From: Clostridium sp. 1001271st1 H5
GTDB taxonomy: Bacteria; Bacillota; Clostridia; Lachnospirales; Lachnospiraceae
Direction of reading: 5' to 3'
Assembly: GCF_005845215.1 (NCBI RefSeq)
Contig: NZ_SPHO01000023.1
Coordinates: forward strand, 19,694-83,693
DNA: 64,000 nucleotides
The translations under genes and the position numbers were made by a program. This document shows, in pieces, positions 61,159 to 64,000 of this stretch. The stretch's first letter is position 1. Every line of letters starts with the position of its first letter. Below the pieces are notes generated by a model. The model was not told where the DNA came from, ran no database searches, and saw nothing but the letters and a program-made list of their open reading frames with translations.

Positions 61159-61971
61159 TTATTTTCTCCTGCGCCGGAAATTCAAAGGATTGTTTTTAAT
61201 GACCGGCGATTTTGCCAGCACTTTTTTCAAGACTTTCTGCTCATCAGGGGGCAGCTTGTCAAAGTCGATACCCAGCATATTTAAAATGACTTTCCAGATT
61301 TTTGTCAGGTGGTCGCCGGGGAATTTCAGGGCGTTTTGAATATCTTGCGCCATTTTCTTTGCGAGGGAGAAATCCGGCGTGCTGTCAATGTCGTGTTCAT
61401 GGGCTTTCCGTATATCGTGGAGAATGGAATCCCATGTTTTATGCGTTATATGGCAGAAAAAATCTTCTTCCTCTAATTGGGCGGCAAGAAGCGTTTCCGA
61501 ATATAAATCCCCGTCCACATAGCGGTGCTTCTGAATGAGGGCAAGCCGCTGTTCTTCCAGCCCTTCGTTCATATCCCGGAAGCGGGCGGTCGCATGACCG
61601 TCTATGTAAATTTCCGTATCGGTCATCAGCCGCTCAAACTTTCCGTGGGTGATAATCTCACAGAGCAGACGGTTATTGATTTTGCCGCTTTTCAAAAGCT
61701 CCACTGTTTCATCATTCAGGTGCAGCTCCATTAAGGGCGTGTTTACCTGCTCCCTGTTTTCTGTCCGGCACAGCAGGTAATCAAGGGACACCCCGTAGAA
61801 GTCCGCCAGAATAACGAGGTTGCCATGATTGATTTCTTTGTAATCGTCCGCTTCATAGCTGCCAAGGGCAGACTTTGAAATGCCGGTCAGGTTTGATAGT
61901 TCTTCCAGCTTCAGCTTTCTCTCTGTGCGTAAATCCTTTAGCCGTTCCTGTATGCTAAGGCGTGATTTCAT
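61159..61971 (-). CDS. XRE-family HTH regulator with long C-terminal region
   Basis: 270 residues. HTH at residues 10-65 (IQERLKDLRTERKLKLEELSNLTGISKSALGSYE in parts). The C-terminal 200 residues have no recognised domain and may bind a ligand or partner. Common in Tn1549-like elements near the regulatory block. RBS AAGGAGCC. Confidence 0.88.
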   Translation of the reverse strand: MKSRLSIQERLKDLRTERKLKLEELSNLTGISKSALGSYEADDYKEINHGNLVILADFYGVSLDYLLCRTENREQVNTPLMELHLNDETVELLKSGKINNRLLCEIITHGKFERLMTDTEIYIDGHATARFRDMNEGLEEQRLALIQKHRYVDGDLYSETLLAAQLEEEDFFCHITHKTWDSILHDIRKAHEHDIDSTPDFSLAKKMAQDIQNALKFPGDHLTKIWKVILNMLGIDFDKLPPDEQKVLKKVLAKSPVIKNNPLNFRRRRK

Positions 61972-62505
61972 AGGCGAATGGCTCCTTTCCGGCGGCTCCC
62001 CCGCCGCTCTCTAAAGATTATACCACACCATTTCCGAGAACGTGGAAATTTTCGATTTTCAGCTGGATTTCCTACTTTATGGATATACGGAGCAGGGTAC
62101 AAAAATGTTCTATCATACAAGTAGTTCATCGGTGAATCAATTCAACCGAATGACCGGCTTGTGTGGGATATGCGCCCCGGAGATGTAGCGCCGTGACCTG
62201 CGGCAGGGAAATGGAGGAACCCTGACCGCAGCGAGCGTACCAAGGGGAGCGAAACGCCGCCGTGAGAATCGGGGGCAGGAACGACACCGGGGAGAACCGG
62301 CAAAATGGACACCAAAACGATACCAAAAACCAACAATCGGGCAAGGTATAGCCTACCCTGCCCGTAATACCACGGGGGATTTTCGGGCGGCTCTATGGCT
62401 TGAATTTCCCTGAAAATCGCCCCGAAATGCAACACAAAAATCTGCTATCCGTCCACCGGCGGCTGTTACCGCCAGCATGGGCGGATTTTTCATTAAGGAG
62501 GCACT
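61972..62505. other. 534-bp gap
   Basis: Short frames only; none has a credible start and family match. The final part holds the terminator-like stem at 62447-62490. Confidence 0.6.
62447..62490 (+). terminator. Hairpin with T-run upstream of 62506 gene
   Basis: ATCCGTCC/GGGCGGAT (62447-62454 with 62479-62486, one G-U pair) around an inner GGCGG/CCGCC stem, followed by five T and then AAGGAGG. It may terminate upstream transcription or attenuate the mobilisation genes. Confidence 0.65.
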
Positions 62506-62694
62506 ATGCCGAGAATGTCAAAGAAGTTGAAGAAAGAGCTTGCTTTCTTCTTAAACGAGCGTGGACGCAGGAGCTACAACGAGCTTTGCCGGAAATGCCA
62601 GCATGATTGCAAGCAGAGCTTCCGGGCGGTCATTGTGGCTTGCCCCCGCTATCTTTCCAAACGCTCAAAACAGAAAAAGGAGGACACCAACTGA
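62506..62694 (+). CDS. Small cysteine-containing basic protein
   Basis: 62 residues, very basic, with CRKCQHDCKQSFRAVIVACP. RBS AAGGAGG. It abuts the RepA-like gene. Possibly a small DNA-binding or zinc protein; the family is found in mobilisation blocks but has no known function. Confidence 0.7.
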   Translation: MPRMSKKLKKELAFFLNERGRRSYNELCRKCQHDCKQSFRAVIVACPRYLSKRSKQKKEDTN

Positions 62695-63024
62695 ATGGAA
62701 TATGAATTTATGACGATTGACACACCCCTGCCGCCCAGTATGCCTCTGCCGAGAGCCATGCTGCGGCTCCCGATCAGCAGCACCGCAAAAATCATGTACG
62801 CCCGTATGCTGGACGATGTTCTGGCAAATGGCATAGAGGACATGAACGGGATTTTATTTATCTGTTTCCCGATTGTGGAATTGTCGGCGGCGCTCTCCCG
62901 CAGCACCATGACCGTGAAGCGTTCCTTAAACGAGCTGGAAGCTGCCGGACTGATTGTGCGGGTGCGTCAAGGCTTTGGGGAGCCGAACAAGATATATGTA
63001 CTCATTCCCAGAACGGAGGGCTGA
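62695..63024 (+). CDS. RepA-N-like winged-helix replication protein
   Basis: 109 residues. LPRAMLRLPISSTAKIMYARMLDDV, then SRSTMTVKRSLNELEAAGLIVRVRQGFG form a winged helix as in RepA-N initiators. It starts right after the stop of the preceding gene and is followed by DUF3847. Likely controls or starts element replication. Confidence 0.8.
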   Translation: MEYEFMTIDTPLPPSMPLPRAMLRLPISSTAKIMYARMLDDVLANGIEDMNGILFICFPIVELSAALSRSTMTVKRSLNELEAAGLIVRVRQGFGEPNKIYVLIPRTEG

Positions 63025-63028
63025 CGCT

Positions 63029-63328
63029 ATGAGTGAAAAGCTGGAAAAACTCAATCAGGAAATAGAGAAAACCGAAGCAAAGTTGCGGAGGGCGCAGCAT
63101 GAGGAAAAGATTCTGGAACACCAGATAAAGACGCTGACCCGAAAAGAGCGGACGCACCGGCTCTGTACCAGAGGGGCGGAGTTGGAAAGATACCTGCCCC
63201 ACCCGGAGCTTTTGCCGGAGGAACAGGTCAAACTGTTCTTGAAGCTGCTCTTTCATCGGGACAGCACCCGGCAGCTCATAGAACAGATATTTGCCGGAAC
63301 CGGCACAGAAAAGGAGGACACGGAATGA
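63029..63328 (+). CDS. DUF3847 protein
   Basis: 99 residues from ATG 63029. The N-terminal half is a coiled coil (KLNQEIEKTEAKLRRAQHEEKILEHQIKTL), followed by LCTRGAELERYLPHPE. This family precedes relaxase genes and probably assists mobilisation. Overlaps the next gene by 4 bp. Confidence 0.85.
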   Translation: MSEKLEKLNQEIEKTEAKLRRAQHEEKILEHQIKTLTRKERTHRLCTRGAELERYLPHPELLPEEQVKLFLKLLFHRDSTRQLIEQIFAGTGTEKEDTE

Positions 63329-63645
63329 ATGTGAAATTTTCAAAGGACGAGCTGGCTATGGTTTACCAGTACGCCGCCGCCACGAAACAGGAAACTCTTG
63401 CCGGACTTCGGGAAATCGTGCCGGTCATTCGTGACAGGCAGGCGAGGGAGATTGTGGAAAGCACAATTCGAAAGCTGGACGCTATCCCGGAGCCGGAGTG
63501 CCGCCGCTTTATCGCTGACACCAGACAGCGGTTTATCCAGAAGCGGGACAATTCAATCCGGCGCAGGCTGGCGGAAGCAAAGGCGCAGACGAGGGAGAAA
63601 ACGCCCCATTCCAAGAGAAAAGAGCCAGACCGGGAACGGTCATAA
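63325..63645 (+). CDS. Transposon-transfer assisting (TTRAP) protein
   Basis: 106 residues. FSKDELAMVYQYAAATKQETLAGLREIVP is the family signature, with a basic C-terminal tail (KRKEPDRERS). It is normally followed by the relaxase gene, expected beyond the window. Confidence 0.85.
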   Translation: MNVKFSKDELAMVYQYAAATKQETLAGLREIVPVIRDRQAREIVESTIRKLDAIPEPECRRFIADTRQRFIQKRDNSIRRRLAEAKAQTREKTPHSKRKEPDRERS

Positions 63646-63689
63646 TAGCTTCCAGAGCGGTAAGCGTGGCTTCCCCCTCTGAAAGAGGG

Positions 63690-63723
63690 CGCAACTATAC
63701 ACCGGTCGAGCCGGTGCGTTGCG
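63690..63723 (+). other. Candidate origin of transfer (two-part inverted repeat)
   Basis: CGCAAC (63690-63695) pairs with GTTGCG (63718-63723), enclosing CACCGG-TCGAG-CCGGTG (63700-63716). It lies in the non-coding gap between TTRAP and the expected relaxase, the usual place for oriT. No nic site was identified. Confidence 0.4.
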
Positions 63724-63791
63724 TCCTGCCGGAAGCCCCTTGCAGGGAGCAGATGATTTCCGCAGATTTTCAATCTGTTCCAATCATCACA

Positions 63792-63893
63792 GGGGAAGCT
63801 ACACTTCCCCTGCGCTGGCTGCCGCCAGCTACCCCTTTGTGGACTTGCCGCCCGGGAACACCTTGCGTTGCAAGCTGTTCCCGTCCAGCAAGT
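63792..63893 (+). repeat. Structured repeat, copy B
   Basis: Same layout as copy A: GGGGAAG/CTTCCCC (63792-63798 with 63804-63810), GCTGGC-TGCC-GCCAGC (63814-63829), and an outer ACTTGC/GCAAGT (63843-63848 with 63888-63893) with CGGGAAC/GTTCCCG and CTTGC-GTT-GCAAG inside. Bases 63894-64000 show nothing further. Confidence 0.85.
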
Positions 63894-64000
63894 TTACAAT
63901 TCCTCTATTCCTAATAGTGGCCGGTTATGGTATAATAAAGTCAACGACAAATTCTTTAGGTTAGAATCAATGATGGGGTAAACGAAAAAGCAGTTTTGGC

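Larger units (their letters stand above)
50382..64000 (+). mobile_element. Tn1549-like integrative element (partial, runs off the right edge)
   Basis: A block of gene types that recur together in Tn1549-family conjugative elements: DUF6017, DUF5348, PcfB, VirD4, Maff2, then RepA-like, DUF3847 and TTRAP. The left boundary is placed by the break in the gene after xdhB. No integrase or relaxase lies in the window; they should follow to the right. The transfer-apparatus genes expected after Maff2 (TrbL/VirB6, PrgI, VirB4, NlpC-type) are missing here. Confidence 0.85.

Overview
The window looks like chromosome from a spore-forming, gut-type Lachnospiraceae (Enterocloster/Clostridium bolteae-like). 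This is inferred from the dipicolinate synthase genes dpaA/dpaB, an LPXTG surface protein, a clostridial-type tmRNA, strong AGGAGG ribosome binding sites, and a Tn1549-type conjugative element of the kind common in gut Firmicutes. No rRNA, tRNA or CRISPR array was seen.

Layout. (1) 1-4.2 kb: the 3' part of a sortase-anchored surface protein, two decayed mobile-DNA remnants beside the 3' end of ssrA (tmRNA, minus strand), and a SIMPL-domain lipoprotein. (2) 4.4-6.6 kb: a membrane-bound c-di-GMP protein with a degenerate GGDEF and a probably active EAL domain. (3) 6.7-24.3 kb: an anaerobic purine-degradation island related to the E. coli yge/ygf/xdhD cluster. On the minus strand are a YheO-like regulator, ygeX, ygeY, ygeW, a carbamate kinase and an NCS2 permease. 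Divergently on the plus strand are ssnA, ygfK, a 4Fe-4S protein, a fused selenium-dependent-type xanthine dehydrogenase, a GNAT protein and a hydantoinase. Together they would import a purine, open the ring, split off diaminopropionate- and carbamoyl-type intermediates, and make ATP through carbamate kinase. Accessory parts lie further right: a ModE-like regulator and yqeB at 43.9-45.1 kb, and an Xdh FAD subunit at 49.5 kb. (4) 24.5-39.7 kb: sugar-acid type catabolism. This holds a LysR regulator, a TRAP transporter, a DUF401 permease, two enolase-superfamily enzymes, a flavodoxin/ferredoxin protein, a P5C-reductase-like protein, a GntR regulator with a clear promoter and operator, a UroD-family protein, and ABC transporter genes without an ATPase. 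(5) 39.7-41.0 kb: a compact retron. A consensus promoter starts an RNA whose 5' end is one arm of a long a1/a2 inverted repeat, followed by a reverse transcriptase with the retron-diagnostic NAXXH and VTG motifs. (6) 41.1-50.3 kb: spore dipicolinate genes, dapA, regulators, a DbpA-type helicase, a frameshifted DinB-like gene and the Xdh FAD subunit.

From about 50.4 kb to the right edge is a Tn1549-like integrative element. It enters just after the start codon of the gene downstream of the Xdh FAD subunit, presumably the 2Fe-2S subunit. The element carries DUF6017, DUF5348, PcfB and VirD4 genes. A Maff2 gene is interrupted by a full-length group II intron and is truncated after it. A cargo block follows (HTH, CorA, CIRCE-controlled Hsp20, two XRE regulators), then a RepA-like, DUF3847 and TTRAP mobilisation block. 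The genes expected between Maff2 and the cargo for a type IV secretion apparatus are absent from the window. A roughly 100-bp structured repeat occurs twice in the element with compensatory base changes.

The main candidates for something undescribed are the retron with its predicted msr-msd RNA, the paired structured repeat, and the structured leader before ygfK.
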